54,685 bases of DNA. Origin: Rhizobium sp. Leaf371 (GTDB lineage Bacteria > Pseudomonadota > Alphaproteobacteria > Rhizobiales > Rhizobiaceae). The stretch spans positions 176,951 through 231,635 of the forward strand of contig NZ_LMQB01000012.1 in NCBI RefSeq assembly GCF_001424045.1. Reading direction: 5' to 3'. The notes beneath the pieces are model-generated. The model was not told the DNA's origin. It worked only from the letters and a program-made list of their open reading frames with translations, and did no database searches. Positions 1 to 9,899 of the stretch are shown here, in pieces (the first letter of the stretch is position 1; every line of letters starts with the position of its first letter). Both the position numbers and the translations under genes were made by a program.

Positions 1-176
1 TAGATCTCGGTGGTCGCGGTGAGATCGAGCGCTGTGTCCTCGCGCGAGATCTTCACGGGCTCGATGGCATGGGCCAGACCCGCACCGAGCCACGTCATCG
101 CCAGCACCAGGGCCAGCATCAGCCCGGGCAGCCTGCGGATCGACGGCAGACGCGTCGGACGGAAGGGGTAGGTCAC
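1..176 (-). CDS. N-terminus of a secreted/membrane sensor protein, probably a GGDEF/EAL c-di-GMP enzyme (partial)
   Basis: Only the first 58 codons are inside the window; the gene runs off the left edge. A GTG start overlaps the stop of the upstream acetyltransferase gene (GTGA overlap). The protein opens with basic residues (RRLPG), then a hydrophobic stretch (LMLALVLAMTWLGAGLAHA) that looks like a signal peptide ending in AHA. It continues EPVKISREDTALDLTATTE. From memory, that segment starts the periplasmic 7TMR-DISM-type domain of rhizobial GGDEF/EAL proteins that follow the thrC - M16 - rimJ genes. No catalytic domain is visible here, so the enzymatic role is inferred from the family start and the neighbourhood. 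Confidence 0.5.
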   Translation of the reverse strand, partial: MTYPFRPTRLPSIRRLPGLMLALVLAMTWLGAGLAHAIEPVKISREDTALDLTATTEI

Positions 177-784
177 TCGCTAGCAGTCCTGTTGGGCGCG
201 ATGTCACGCGAAAGAAGGGAGAAGATCAGGTGGTCGCGCCACTGCCCATTGATCTTGAGATACTCACGCAGGTAGCCTTCGCGATGAAAGCCGGCCTTTT
301 CAAGGAGCCGGATGCTCCTGTCGTTTTCCGGAATACAGGCTGCCTCGATACGGTGCAACTGAAGGGTCGAAAAGATGTAGGGGATGGAGAGCCTGACCGC
401 CGCGGACATATGTCCCTGGCCGGCGAAACGCTCGCCCATCCAGTAGCCGATCATGCAGCACTGCGCCGCGCCGCGCCTTATATAGCCGATTGTGAGACCG
501 CCGAGCAGCGTGTCGGTCTCGCGCGCGAAGACGAACAGGGGCACGGCCTGGCCGGACTGGAACTCCTGCTCGCTGCGCACCGCCCGGGCGCGAAAGGCGC
601 TCTCGGTCATCTCCTCCGCCCGCCAGGTCGGCTCCCAGGGCTCCAGAAACGGCCGGCTTTCCCGGCGCAGCGCGAACCATTGCCGATAGTCGGAGCCGCG
701 CGGCAGGCGCAACAGATGGGCGTCGCTCTCGATCCTGACCGGGTCCGGCTGTCGTGACAGGAACCGAAACACCGATCGTGTCAT
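173..784 (-). CDS. RimJ/RimL-like GNAT N-acetyltransferase
   Basis: A 203-residue protein of the GNAT fold, the usual size for RimJ/RimL-type enzymes that acetylate protein N-termini with acetyl-CoA. The N-terminal half has the family pattern LRLPRGSDYRQWFALRR and FLEPWEP. The acetyl-CoA-binding region reads IGYWMGERFAGQGHMSAAV, followed by LHRIEAACIPENDRSIRLLE and GFHREGYLREYLKING, all typical of RimJ. The ATG at 784 was chosen because the longer open frame upstream runs into the M16 gene in another frame. It sits between the M16 peptidase gene and the c-di-GMP gene in one minus-strand operon. The real substrate cannot be told from sequence. Confidence 0.9.
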   Translation of the reverse strand: MTRSVFRFLSRQPDPVRIESDAHLLRLPRGSDYRQWFALRRESRPFLEPWEPTWRAEEMTESAFRARAVRSEQEFQSGQAVPLFVFARETDTLLGGLTIGYIRRGAAQCCMIGYWMGERFAGQGHMSAAVRLSIPYIFSTLQLHRIEAACIPENDRSIRLLEKAGFHREGYLREYLKINGQWRDHLIFSLLSRDIAPNRTASE

Positions 785-823
785 GAACGCCTCCGCACGG
801 CCGGGATGAGGAAAGGGAAGGGC

Positions 824-883
824 CCGGCGCGGGCGCGCCGGGATGATGAAGGCGAAGGTGCCGGCGCGGGTGCGCCGGGATGA
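824..883. repeat. Two GC-rich hairpin repeats in the M16-acetyltransferase spacer
   Basis: A 23-base unit beginning ccggcgcggg occurs at 824-846 and again at 861-883 with one base difference. Each copy is self-complementary: the first can form a near-perfect palindrome from 823, the second a 7 bp stem with a 4-base loop. They lie in the 101 bp gap between two genes of the same operon, so they could modulate mRNA stability or partial termination. No T-run follows on the minus strand. Confidence 0.6.
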
Positions 884-885
884 GT

Positions 886-2187
886 TCAGCCGTTGGCCGC
901 GCGCGGCAGGGCCGGGGCCTTGGTCAGTCCGCCGAGAATGTCCGCCATGGGCGCCAGCTTGTCGACGGGGCCGATGGCCGAAAGCGTCGGCACGGTCTCG
1001 AAGAACAGCCGGCCGGCAAGGTCGGTCAGCCGCTCGACGGTGATGCCGGACAGCCGCTCCATCAGTTCCTCGTTGGGAATGGGCCGGCCGTAGAGCATCA
1101 TCTGCCGGGCGATCTGGCCGGCGCGGGCGGCCGGGCTCTCCTGGCCCATCAGCAGCTGGGCGCGGATCTGCGCGCGGGCGCGGTCGATTTCCTGCTGCTC
1201 GATGCGGTCGGCCGACTTGCGCAGCTCCTCGATGATGACCGGCATCAGTTCCGGCAGGTTCTCGCCGCCGGTCGCGGCGTGGACGCCGAAGATGCCGGTG
1301 TCGGAAAAGCCCCAGTGGAACGCATAGACCGAATAGCAGAGGCCGCGATGCTCGCGCACTTCCTGGAAGAGCCGCGAGGACATGCCGCCGCCGAGAATAT
1401 TGGCGAGGATCTGCGAACAGTAGAAGTCGCGCGCATGATAGGCCTTGCCCTCGAAGCCGAGCAGCACCTGCGCGTCCATCAGGTCGCGGTCCTCGCGCGT
1501 GTCGCCGCCGGTATAGCGGGCCTTTTCGAGGATCGGCGCCTCCGCCGGCTGCTGCGGCAGGGCGGCGAAGCGCGCCTCGACCTGCGCCACGAAGGCATCG
1601 TGATCGACGGCGCCGGCACCCACCACGAACATGCGGTCGGTCGTGTAGTTGCGGCCGAGATAGCTGCGGATCTGGTCGGAGGAGAACGACATCACCGTGT
1701 CCGGCGTGCCGAGGATCGGCCGGCCGACGATCTGGTCGGCAAAGGCGGTTTCGGCGAAACGGTCGAACACCACGTCGTCGGGCATGTCGTTCGCCGCGCC
1801 GATTTCCTGCAGGATGACGTTCTTCTCGCGCTCCAGCTCGTCCTCGTCGAAGGACGACTCGGTCAGGATGTCGGCGAGGATGTCGATGGCGAGCGTCGTG
1901 TCGTCCTTCAGCACGCGGGCGTAATAGGAGGTCGTCTCGGTCGATGTCGCGGCGTTCACCTCGCCGCCGACATTCTCGATCTGCTCGGCGATGTCGCGCG
2001 CCGAGCGCGAGGCCGTTCCCTTGAAGGCCATGTGCTCCAGCAGATGGGCGATGCCATGCTCCGACATGGTCTCGTCGCGGGAGCCGGACTTGATCCACGT
2101 GCCGAGCGCGACGCTTTCCAGGTGCGGCATGGTTTCGGTAACGACCGTCAGCCCGGAGGCAAGCCGGGTGCACTCAACTTTCATCAT
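886..2187 (-). CDS. M16 family zinc metallopeptidase (processing-peptidase-like)
   Basis: A 433-residue protein of the pitrilysin/M16B family, the length of bacterial homologues of mitochondrial processing peptidase beta. The inverted zinc motif HLLEH is present in HGIAHLLEHMAFKGT near residue 50, and the distal glutamate region ENVGGEVNAATSTETT follows about 70 residues later, so the active site looks intact. The second M16 domain continues to the C-terminus without catalytic residues, as in the family. It lies 15 bp downstream of thrC, an arrangement common in rhizobia. Two tandem ATGs (2187 and 2184) are possible starts. Physiological substrates are not known from sequence. Confidence 0.93.
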   Translation of the reverse strand: MMKVECTRLASGLTVVTETMPHLESVALGTWIKSGSRDETMSEHGIAHLLEHMAFKGTASRSARDIAEQIENVGGEVNAATSTETTSYYARVLKDDTTLAIDILADILTESSFDEDELEREKNVILQEIGAANDMPDDVVFDRFAETAFADQIVGRPILGTPDTVMSFSSDQIRSYLGRNYTTDRMFVVGAGAVDHDAFVAQVEARFAALPQQPAEAPILEKARYTGGDTREDRDLMDAQVLLGFEGKAYHARDFYCSQILANILGGGMSSRLFQEVREHRGLCYSVYAFHWGFSDTGIFGVHAATGGENLPELMPVIIEELRKSADRIEQQEIDRARAQIRAQLLMGQESPAARAGQIARQMMLYGRPIPNEELMERLSGITVERLTDLAGRLFFETVPTLSAIGPVDKLAPMADILGGLTKAPALPRAANG

Positions 2188-2202
2188 CGGTCTTTCTGCG
2201 CA

Positions 2203-3609
2203 CTAGTTCCGGATACGCGCGTGCTCGCCGATATAGGCCTCGACGGCTTTCAGCTCGGGATCCAGAATGTCGAAGCGCTCCTCCCTGTCCATCAGGTCAG
2301 CAAGCCACGTCGGAAGCGCCGGGTCAATACCGCTGGCCGATTTTACTGCGGCGGGGAATTTGGCCGGATGCGCGGTGGCCAGCGTCACCATAGGTGCGTT
2401 GGGTTTCATATGCTTGGCGGCAACGAAGGCGCCGATGGCGCTGTGCGGATCGAACAGATAGCCGGTCTCTTCGAGCGTCTTCGCGATGGTGTCGGCGACC
2501 TGTTTCTCGGTCGCCCGTCCGGCGCGGAACAGGCCGCGGATCCTCTTCAGCGCCTTCTCCTCGATCTCGAAGGCGCCCGACTGCTTCAGCCCGCCCATGG
2601 CCGCGCGCACCTTGCCCGCGTCCCGGTCGAAGGCCTCGAACAGCAGCCGTTCGAAATTGGAGGAGATCTGGATGTCCATCGAGGGCGAGGTGGTCGCGCG
2701 CACGTCGCGCATTTCGTAGCGCCCGGTCTTCAGCGTGCGGGCGAGAATGTCGTTCTCGTTGGTCGCCACCACGAGGCGCGCGATCGGCAGCCCCATCTTC
2801 ATCGCCACGTAACCCGCGAAGATGTCGCCGAAATTGCCCGTGGGAACGGTGAAGGCGATCTTGCGATCGGGCCCGCCCAGCGCTACCGCCGTCGTGAAGT
2901 AATAGACGATCTGGGACATGATGCGCGCCCAGTTGATCGAATTGACGCCCGACAGGTGCACGTGGTCGCGGAACGCCGTGTCGTTGAACATGTCTTTGAC
3001 CAGCGTCTGGCAATCGTCGAAATTGCCGCGGATCGCGATCGCATGGACGTTTGACGCCTTCGACGTCGTCATCTGGTGCTGCTGCACCGGCGAGACCTTG
3101 CCGTGCGGAAACAGGATGAAGATATCGGTGCGGTCGCGCCCGGCAAAGGCGTCGATCGCGGCACCGCCGGTATCGCCCGAGGTCGCGCCGACGATGGTGG
3201 CGCGCGTGTTGCGGGTGGCCAGCACATGGTCCATCAGCCGCGCGAGCAGCTGCATCGCCACGTCCTTGAAGGCGAGCGTCGAGCCGTGGAAGAGCTCCAT
3301 GACGAAGGCGTTCGGCCCGGTCTGCACGATCGGCACCACGGCCGGATGCCGAAACGTCGCATAGGCCTCGTCGATCATGCCGCGCAGCGTTGCATCCTCG
3401 ATCTCGCCATCCACGAACAGCTGCAGGATGCGGAAGGCGACGTCCTGATAGGAGAGACCGCGCAACGCCCGGATCTCGCGCTTCGACAGGGTCGGCCACG
3501 TCTCCGGAACATAGAGCCCGCCGTCGCGGGCAAGGCCCGCCATCAGGGCATCGCTGAAACCGAGCGCAGGGGCCTCGCCCCGGGTCGAAACATACTTCAC
3601 GGTCGTCAT
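2203..3609 (-). CDS. thrC: Threonine synthase
   Basis: A 468-residue PLP enzyme that converts O-phospho-L-homoserine to threonine, the last step of threonine biosynthesis. It starts MTTVKYVSTRGEAPALGF, the usual N-terminus of the long bacterial ThrC class. The PLP lysine lies in GSTLAFKDVAMQLLARL, followed by the family segments GATSGDTGGAAIDAF and SGVNSINWARIMSQ, and the phosphate-binding glycine stretch TVPTGNFGDIFAGY. It heads the minus-strand operon with the M16 peptidase 15 bp downstream. No attenuator or riboswitch is apparent in the 255 bp upstream spacer. Confidence 0.97.
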   Translation of the reverse strand: MTTVKYVSTRGEAPALGFSDALMAGLARDGGLYVPETWPTLSKREIRALRGLSYQDVAFRILQLFVDGEIEDATLRGMIDEAYATFRHPAVVPIVQTGPNAFVMELFHGSTLAFKDVAMQLLARLMDHVLATRNTRATIVGATSGDTGGAAIDAFAGRDRTDIFILFPHGKVSPVQQHQMTTSKASNVHAIAIRGNFDDCQTLVKDMFNDTAFRDHVHLSGVNSINWARIMSQIVYYFTTAVALGGPDRKIAFTVPTGNFGDIFAGYVAMKMGLPIARLVVATNENDILARTLKTGRYEMRDVRATTSPSMDIQISSNFERLLFEAFDRDAGKVRAAMGGLKQSGAFEIEEKALKRIRGLFRAGRATEKQVADTIAKTLEETGYLFDPHSAIGAFVAAKHMKPNAPMVTLATAHPAKFPAAVKSASGIDPALPTWLADLMDREERFDILDPELKAVEAYIGEHARIRN

Positions 3610-3864
3610 CCTCGTCTCGTGCCGGCCGGCGACGCTGCCGAAGAACCCGGGCGCCAGCCCTGAGACGGGACGCCAGGGGCGGAGGCAGGCCTTGCAAAAA
3701 TCGACCGGAAGGCGCGCTTGTCCAATCGATTTTCCGGCGCGCCGCTGCTATAGACCATCGCCGCAGCACTGGAAAGCCTGCCTTTCGGCAGACGGGACCG
3801 GCTCTGCGGACAGCGACAGACACGCGCCGTGAGAGCGCGGGCAGCGACAGGGGGTCGAGTTCGA

Positions 3865-4422
3865 ATGGTGGGTCAAACAGTCAGCCGCATCGCGGCATGT
3901 GTCGGTCTCTTGGCGCTCGGTGGTTGCAACACGCCGGATACGGGCGGCGCGATCGAGGCCGGCGGCAGCGCGGCATCGGCCACGCCCGCCGTCATTCAGG
4001 CCAAGTGCCCGCAGATCGTGATGCGCGATGCGACCTCGGTCTATCGCACCTATGCCAAGGGCGCCAAGGACGATCCGACGCAGATCGTCTACCAGGCCTC
4101 GCTCGCCGACTCGACCCGCCAGTGCGTGCAGAGCGATACGACGCTCACCGTCACCGTCGTGGTGCAGGGCCGCGTCACCACCGGTCCCGCCGGCGGCCCC
4201 GGCACGATCAACCTGCCCATCCGCGTCACCGCCAGCGACGCCGACAACACGCTGTTCTCCGAGGTGACGCAGCTTCCGGTCACGGTGGCGGCCGGCGCCG
4301 GCGCCCAGCAGTTCATCTTCACCAAATCCGCCCCCATCAACGGCGGCGCCGGCGACTTCGCCAAGGTCTATGTCGGCTTCGACACGGCCCCGGCCAAGCC
4401 TGCCGCCAAGAGAAAAAAGTAG
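3865..4422 (+). CDS. Putative lipoprotein of unknown function
   Basis: A 185-residue protein with a lipoprotein signal: a hydrophobic stretch and a lipobox ending LALGGC, with Cys near residue 20. The mature part has CPQIVMRDATSVYRTYAKG, a beta-rich core (TVTVVVQGRVTTGPAGGPG) and a basic tail ending AKRKK. Three cysteines are present in all: the lipobox one, one in CPQIV and one in RQCVQSD. The ATG at 3865 places the signal peptide correctly; a longer frame from 3829 would add 12 unneeded residues. It is probably anchored in the outer or inner membrane. I recognise the general type from rhizobia but can assign no function. Confidence 0.8.
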   Translation: MVGQTVSRIAACVGLLALGGCNTPDTGGAIEAGGSAASATPAVIQAKCPQIVMRDATSVYRTYAKGAKDDPTQIVYQASLADSTRQCVQSDTTLTVTVVVQGRVTTGPAGGPGTINLPIRVTASDADNTLFSEVTQLPVTVAAGAGAQQFIFTKSAPINGGAGDFAKVYVGFDTAPAKPAAKRKK

Positions 4423-4460
4423 GGTTCGGACCACGGCGTTCGCCGGCAGCCCGGCTGCCG

Positions 4461-4494
4461 GCGCGTCTGCGAACGCGCGGGTGACGCGCTTTTT
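4461..4494 (+). terminator. Rho-independent terminator after the lipoprotein gene
   Basis: The arm gcgcgtc (4461-4467) pairs with gacgcgc (4483-4489) and is followed directly by five T residues (4490-4494). A second hairpin (gccggcag / ctgccggc, 4442-4462) sits just upstream. The position fits the end of the lipoprotein transcript. Confidence 0.6.
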
Positions 4495-4588
4495 CTCGGG
4501 GCCGGTAACCAAGCTTTCATGATGGGGCTTTCCCTTTTTTCAGGGCATGTTAAGACTTCCTTAAGCAAGGGTTAAGGGGGCTTCAACC

Positions 4589-5875
4589 ATGGCAGTCTGG
4601 ACGTATTTCTTTCCGAAAAATCAGTCGCCGCTCAACGGCGACTACAATTTTTCCTTGGCCGACTATATCGACGAATCCGGCGTGACCTACAATTCGAGCA
4701 CGACGAAACAGGCGATCTACGATCTCGACAACGGCCTTCAATTGAAGGTTCTGGGCTCCGGCTTCTCCTTCGACAGCCAGAAGGATCCGATCTCCGGCAC
4801 GGTCACGAGCCTTCAGCTGCAAACCAAGAGCGGCACGGTTTTCCAGACGATTTCGGGCCTCAGCCTGTCGTTTGCCGACCTGAGCGATGCGACGCAGGCC
4901 TATGACAGCTGGGGTTTCCAGGAATGGCTGATGAAGGGCAACGACACGATCACCGGTTCGGCCGGCGGCGATGACATGTACGGCTTCAACGGCAATGACG
5001 TCATGCGGGGCGGCGCCGGCGACGACTTCATGGAAGGCGGGAGCGGCAAGGACAGCTATGACGGCGGCACCGGCTGGGACACGATCAGCTTCCAGGACAG
5101 CTACTACAATCGCGACAGTCTCCGCGGTATCGTGCTCGACGCGGCCGCCGGCACCGTGACCGACCAGTACGGCAACAAGGAAACCTTCAAGAACATCGAG
5201 GGGTTCCGAGGCACCATTTTCGCCGACGTGATGACAGGCTCCTCGCGGGACGAGACCTTCATGGGGCTCGGCGGCAAGGACACGATCGACGGCAAGGGCG
5301 GCTTCGACATGGTGACCTATCACCGCGACGTGCGCCGTGGTGCTGAAAGCGGCGTGACCGTGGACCTGACCAAGGGCACGGCGATCGACGGCTTCGGCAA
5401 GGCGGACAAGCTGACCAGCATCGAAGGCGCGCGCGGCTCCGAATTGGCGGACACGCTTCTGGGCAGCGCGAGCGACAATTTCCTGCGCGGCGACGAGGGC
5501 AACGATCTCCTCTCCGGACGCGGCGGCAACGACACGTTGCTCGGCGGCGCCGGCAGGGACAGCTTCCTGTTCGATGTCGCACCGAATGGCGGCTCCAATC
5601 GCGATGTCATCCAGGATTTCATCGTCGCCGACGATACGATCCGGCTTGAAAACGCGGTCTTCAAGGTGTTCACCAAGACGGGCGTTCTCGCCGCGGGAGA
5701 ATTCGTCATCAACGCGTCCGGCAAGGCCGTCGACAGCAACGATCACATCATCTACCAGGCAAGCTCCGGCAACATCTATTACGATGCCGACGGCGCGAAC
5801 GGCACCGCTGCGGTGCTGTTTGCCACAGTCTCGGCCAATCTCAAGATGACGGCGGCCGATTTCCTGATCGTGTAA
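4589..5875 (+). CDS. RTX-type calcium-binding repeat protein
   Basis: A 428-residue acidic protein with no classical signal peptide. Glycine-aspartate nonapeptide repeats (GGxGxDxxx) appear in three clusters: near residues 120-160 (FNGNDVMRGGAGDDFMEGG), near 220-240 (GLGGKDTIDGKGGFDM) and near 300-325 (GNDLLSGRGGNDTLLGGAG). Such repeats form calcium-loaded parallel beta rolls in proteins exported by type I secretion through an uncleaved C-terminal signal. The hydrophobic, aspartate-containing C-terminus (MTAADFLIV) fits that. No enzymatic domain is recognisable in the first 110 residues, so the role could be surface, matrix or adhesion related. No secretion genes are in the window. A good ribosome site (aaggggg) precedes the ATG. 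Confidence 0.88.
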   Translation: MAVWTYFFPKNQSPLNGDYNFSLADYIDESGVTYNSSTTKQAIYDLDNGLQLKVLGSGFSFDSQKDPISGTVTSLQLQTKSGTVFQTISGLSLSFADLSDATQAYDSWGFQEWLMKGNDTITGSAGGDDMYGFNGNDVMRGGAGDDFMEGGSGKDSYDGGTGWDTISFQDSYYNRDSLRGIVLDAAAGTVTDQYGNKETFKNIEGFRGTIFADVMTGSSRDETFMGLGGKDTIDGKGGFDMVTYHRDVRRGAESGVTVDLTKGTAIDGFGKADKLTSIEGARGSELADTLLGSASDNFLRGDEGNDLLSGRGGNDTLLGGAGRDSFLFDVAPNGGSNRDVIQDFIVADDTIRLENAVFKVFTKTGVLAAGEFVINASGKAVDSNDHIIYQASSGNIYYDADGANGTAAVLFATVSANLKMTAADFLIV

Positions 5876-5910
5876 GGCCCGATCGCCTCAGCATTGTCAG
5901 ACCGAATGTG

Positions 5911-5943
5911 CGCGGCGGCTGTTCCAACGGTCGCCGCGTTTTT
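5911..5943 (+). terminator. Rho-independent terminator after the first RTX gene
   Basis: The arm cgcggcg (5911-5917) pairs with cgccgcg (5932-5938), followed by a run of five T (5939-5943). It lies 36 bp after the RTX stop and just before the convergent HAD gene ends. Confidence 0.7.
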
Positions 5944-5969
5944 CGTGCCGGAAACCTCCGACGGCCCGA

Positions 5970-6665
5970 TCAGGCTCCCAGCTCCTCCGACCATTCGGCC
6001 AGCGCCTCGATGGTGGCGGGCAGGGCGGTCATGCGGGAGATGACGGTTTCGGCGCCGGCTTCGGTCAGGGCGTCGGCATGCGAGGGGTAGCTGTGGGAGG
6101 CCCCGGTGAAGCCGATGACGCGCATGCCGGCCGAGCGGGCGCCGTGGACGCCGTGCACCGAGTCCTCCACCACGATCACCCGCGACGGGTCGATGCCCAT
6201 CTGCGCCGCGCCATGCAGGAAGATGTCGGGCTTCGGCTTCACGCGGTCCTCGCCGAGGTCGCGGGCGGAAAAGATGTTGCGGCCGAACAGGTCCTTCAGC
6301 CCGACCTTGCCGAGCATCATCGCCAGCCGCTCGGAGGTGGAGTTGGAGCAGACGCACGTCTTCAGCCGGATCTGCGACAGCGCCGCCTTGACCCCGTCGA
6401 TGATCTGCACATCGTCCTTCAGCCGCTGTTCGAGGATCTCGCTGTGGCGCGACAACAGGCGCGCCGAGAGGGGGATGGTCGCCTCGCGCTCGATCGCCAG
6501 CAGCGTGTTCTGCCAGGTCATGCCGGCATAGCGCTCGGCCATCTCCTCGGTGGAGATCGGATAGCCCGCCTCCGTCAAGAGCGCCGCCTCGACTTCGGAG
6601 GCGATGATCTCGCTATCGACGAGCACGCCGTCGCAATCGAAGATGATGAGGTCGATACCGGACAT
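5970..6665 (-). CDS. HAD-family phosphatase (phosphoglycolate phosphatase/beta-phosphoglucomutase-like)
   Basis: A 231-residue haloacid-dehalogenase-fold hydrolase. Motif I is IFDCDGVLVDSE with the nucleophilic aspartate, motif II is CSNSTSERL, the motif III lysine is in DRVKPKPDIF, and motif IV is VIVVEDSVHGVHGARSAGM. All catalytic positions are present. The helical cap between motifs I and II places it in subfamily I with Gph, PgmB and YcjU-like enzymes; the exact sugar or glycolate phosphate cannot be read off. The ATG at 6665 (MSGIDLIIF) was chosen because the upstream extension is low-complexity and lacks homology features. It is transcribed alone, convergent with the RTX gene. Confidence 0.92.
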   Translation of the reverse strand: MSGIDLIIFDCDGVLVDSEIIASEVEAALLTEAGYPISTEEMAERYAGMTWQNTLLAIEREATIPLSARLLSRHSEILEQRLKDDVQIIDGVKAALSQIRLKTCVCSNSTSERLAMMLGKVGLKDLFGRNIFSARDLGEDRVKPKPDIFLHGAAQMGIDPSRVIVVEDSVHGVHGARSAGMRVIGFTGASHSYPSHADALTEAGAETVISRMTALPATIEALAEWSEELGA

Positions 6666-6958
6666 GGGAAAATCTCTGATGCATGGGGGACGAATGGGGG
6701 ATGCCCCGCGCTTTACACGAGGGGACGGCGCGGGACAATGCGCGAACGACGGAAAGCGAATTTCCATGTCAGGACGACGGCAGGGACGCGCCCATGCCTA
6801 TGCCGGGGGATGCTGCGCCGGCAGCCCGGCAACCGCGCGTTCGAGAGCGGGGATTTCGTCGACGATGACGCCCCGGAGGATCGTGTCGGAGAGCCCGTGA
6901 TATGCGTGCCGGATGATGTTTCCGTCCGCCGCCGCCTGAATCCCGAGGATCGCGTCGT

Positions 6959-8600
<1,642 letters not shown>

Positions 8601-8660
8601 TGCTGTAAGCCAAGGGGTCAACGCCCGCGTCAGCCCTTCATCCGGCCGCCGCCACATTGC

Positions 8661-8704
8661 CCCTCGCCCCGCAAGCGGGGAGAGGGCCAGGGGGAGGGCC
8701 AGGG
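8661..8704. repeat. REP-like GC-rich palindrome with a short direct repeat
   Basis: The arms ccctcgccccgc (8661-8672) and gcggggagaggg (8675-8686) form a stem with one mismatch, and gagggccaggg occurs twice (8682-8692, 8694-8704). This is the general pattern of dispersed intergenic hairpins in Rhizobiales; a related one lies at 54579-54606. Confidence 0.65.
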
Positions 8705-8840
8705 TGAGGGGAGGCCACGCCCAAATGTCGCCATCTCCGCCAGATTCTCTCCGCATTGTTTAAGAGAATTTAACCTCTCCGCCGCTAGTCTCGCATCTGC
8801 GATACCGCCGTTGATCAACCACCGGCAGACCGCGATGCGG

Positions 8841-9008
8841 ACAGGGTTCCGGCGATTGCCGGGGCTCCGTCCCAAGACGAAGCGGGAGTGCGATCTATCG
8901 ACGGGAAAGCCCGCCGACAGTCGTCTTTCCTCCGGTTTCGTACCTTCAGTCCCGGAGGAATCAGAAACGCCCGGCCGCTTGAAAAAGCCGCCGGGCGTTG
9001 CTGTTTTT
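8841..9008 (+). ncRNA. Candidate structured small RNA downstream of ccrM
   Basis: The 562 bp gap between ccrM and the RelE-like gene has no convincing protein gene, but three hairpins follow each other on the plus strand. Hairpin 1 is 8841-8870, about 13 bp with loop gatt and one mismatch. Hairpin 2 pairs ttcctccgg (8927-8935) with ccggaggaa (8952-8960). Hairpin 3 is a strong GAAA-capped stem followed by a T-run. gcggg (8882) can also pair with cccgc (8910). This arrangement suits a 150-200 nt trans-acting sRNA or a long structured 3' UTR of ccrM. I could not match it to a known rhizobial sRNA family, and no clear promoter was found. The 5' end is uncertain. Confidence 0.4.
8966..9008 (+). 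terminator. Strong Rho-independent terminator with GAAA tetraloop
   Basis: aacgcccggc (8966-8975) pairs with gccgggcgtt (8990-8999). After one mismatch the stem continues for four more pairs and closes on a GAAA loop (8981-8984). Five T residues follow at 9004-9008. It ends whatever RNA comes from the left, either ccrM mRNA or the candidate sRNA. Confidence 0.85.
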
Positions 9009-9162
9009 CATGCAGCGATTTCTAAAATAATATCTGCTTCAGGCCGGAATTGTGGCATCATGCGGCGGTTGCCACATGATTTCGATAAGGGTCGATCCCG
9101 TATCCTGATGATTGCCTCTAGATGATCGCTCTTGTTGCTTGTATTACGGAGTGATATAGAAA

Positions 9163-9564
9163 TTGTCGTTGAGAGTCTTGAAGGACGTTGAATTTCACAA
9201 CTGGGCGATCGAATACGGCGTGTCAGATGCGATGCTGTGCACGGCCGCAAAGGAGATCGAGGCGGGTCTCGTCGATGCCCGGCTTGGCGGGTTCCTCTTG
9301 AAGAAGCGGGTGGCGGCACCGGGTCGAGGCAAGTCGGGAAGCTACCGGATGCTCGTTGGCTATCGACAAGCCGATAGGCTCATTTTCGTGCACGGCTTTG
9401 CGAAGAACGAGACGGACAACATCACGAAAAACGAAAAGGCAGCCCTTCGGAAACTGTGCGAGATCTACATGTCCGCGGATGACAGCACGCTTGCCGAGAT
9501 GATCGCAAAGACCACGATACGGGAGATCGCGTGCAATGAGTCGCATACTGAAGAACGTCCATAA
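9163..9564 (+). CDS. RelE/HigB-2-like toxin
   Basis: A 133-residue protein of the RelE family (PF06296 type). It has the diagnostic core RGKSGSYRMLVGYRQADRL followed by IFVHGFAKNETDNIT. Such toxins cut translating mRNA and are held by an XRE antitoxin encoded downstream. A TTG start at 9163 is supported by a ribosome site (cggag, 9147-9151) 11 bases upstream; no ATG is available before the conserved part. The stop lies 29 bp inside the antitoxin gene, so the pair is translationally coupled. Toxin-first order is the HigBA style. Confidence 0.88.
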   Translation: MSLRVLKDVEFHNWAIEYGVSDAMLCTAAKEIEAGLVDARLGGFLLKKRVAAPGRGKSGSYRMLVGYRQADRLIFVHGFAKNETDNITKNEKAALRKLCEIYMSADDSTLAEMIAKTTIREIACNESHTEERP

Positions 9565-9838
9565 ATCTGCCGAGCGACTGCAGGATGCAGGTTTCGTCGA
9601 TGACGTGACGATGAGAGAATTCGACGCGCTCTGCCTGCCTCCTCTGCGGGACTATTCGCCCGATGAGATCAGGAAGATCAGGGCTGATAGCAAGGCCAGT
9701 CAGGCAGTCTTCGCCAGCTTCATCAACGTTAAGAAAGTGACGGTCGCGGCATGGGAGCAGGGGAACAAGAAGCCGAACGGTACGGCCATCAAGATTCTCG
9801 ACCTGATCGAGCGCAAGGGGCTGGACGTCCTTCGATAG
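9536..9838 (+). CDS. XRE-family antitoxin (HigA-like)
   Basis: A 100-residue protein overlapping the end of the RelE-like gene. The C-terminal half is a helix-turn-helix: SPDEIRKIRADSKASQAVF, then VKKVTVAAWEQGNKKPNG and the last helix AIKILDLIERKGLDVL. The WEQGxxxPxG motif is characteristic of HigA-type antitoxins. It should bind the toxin and repress its own promoter. The promoter region before 9163 contains no obvious operator palindrome that I can defend. Confidence 0.9.
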   Translation: MSRILKNVHKSAERLQDAGFVDDVTMREFDALCLPPLRDYSPDEIRKIRADSKASQAVFASFINVKKVTVAAWEQGNKKPNGTAIKILDLIERKGLDVLR

Positions 9839-9899
9839 GATATGCCGGTTTAAAGCATGGAAGCGCCGCACATCACGATCGACGCGCGGCGCTCCTGAA

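Noticed and set aside
880-3054. A 724-codon open frame on the plus strand
   Set aside because: It is antisense to the M16 peptidase and thrC and reflects the GC-rich third positions; its translation is low-complexity.
3610-3864. Riboswitch or attenuator before thrC
   Set aside because: The spacer has neither a leader peptide with Thr/Ile codons nor a terminator/antiterminator pair on the minus strand.
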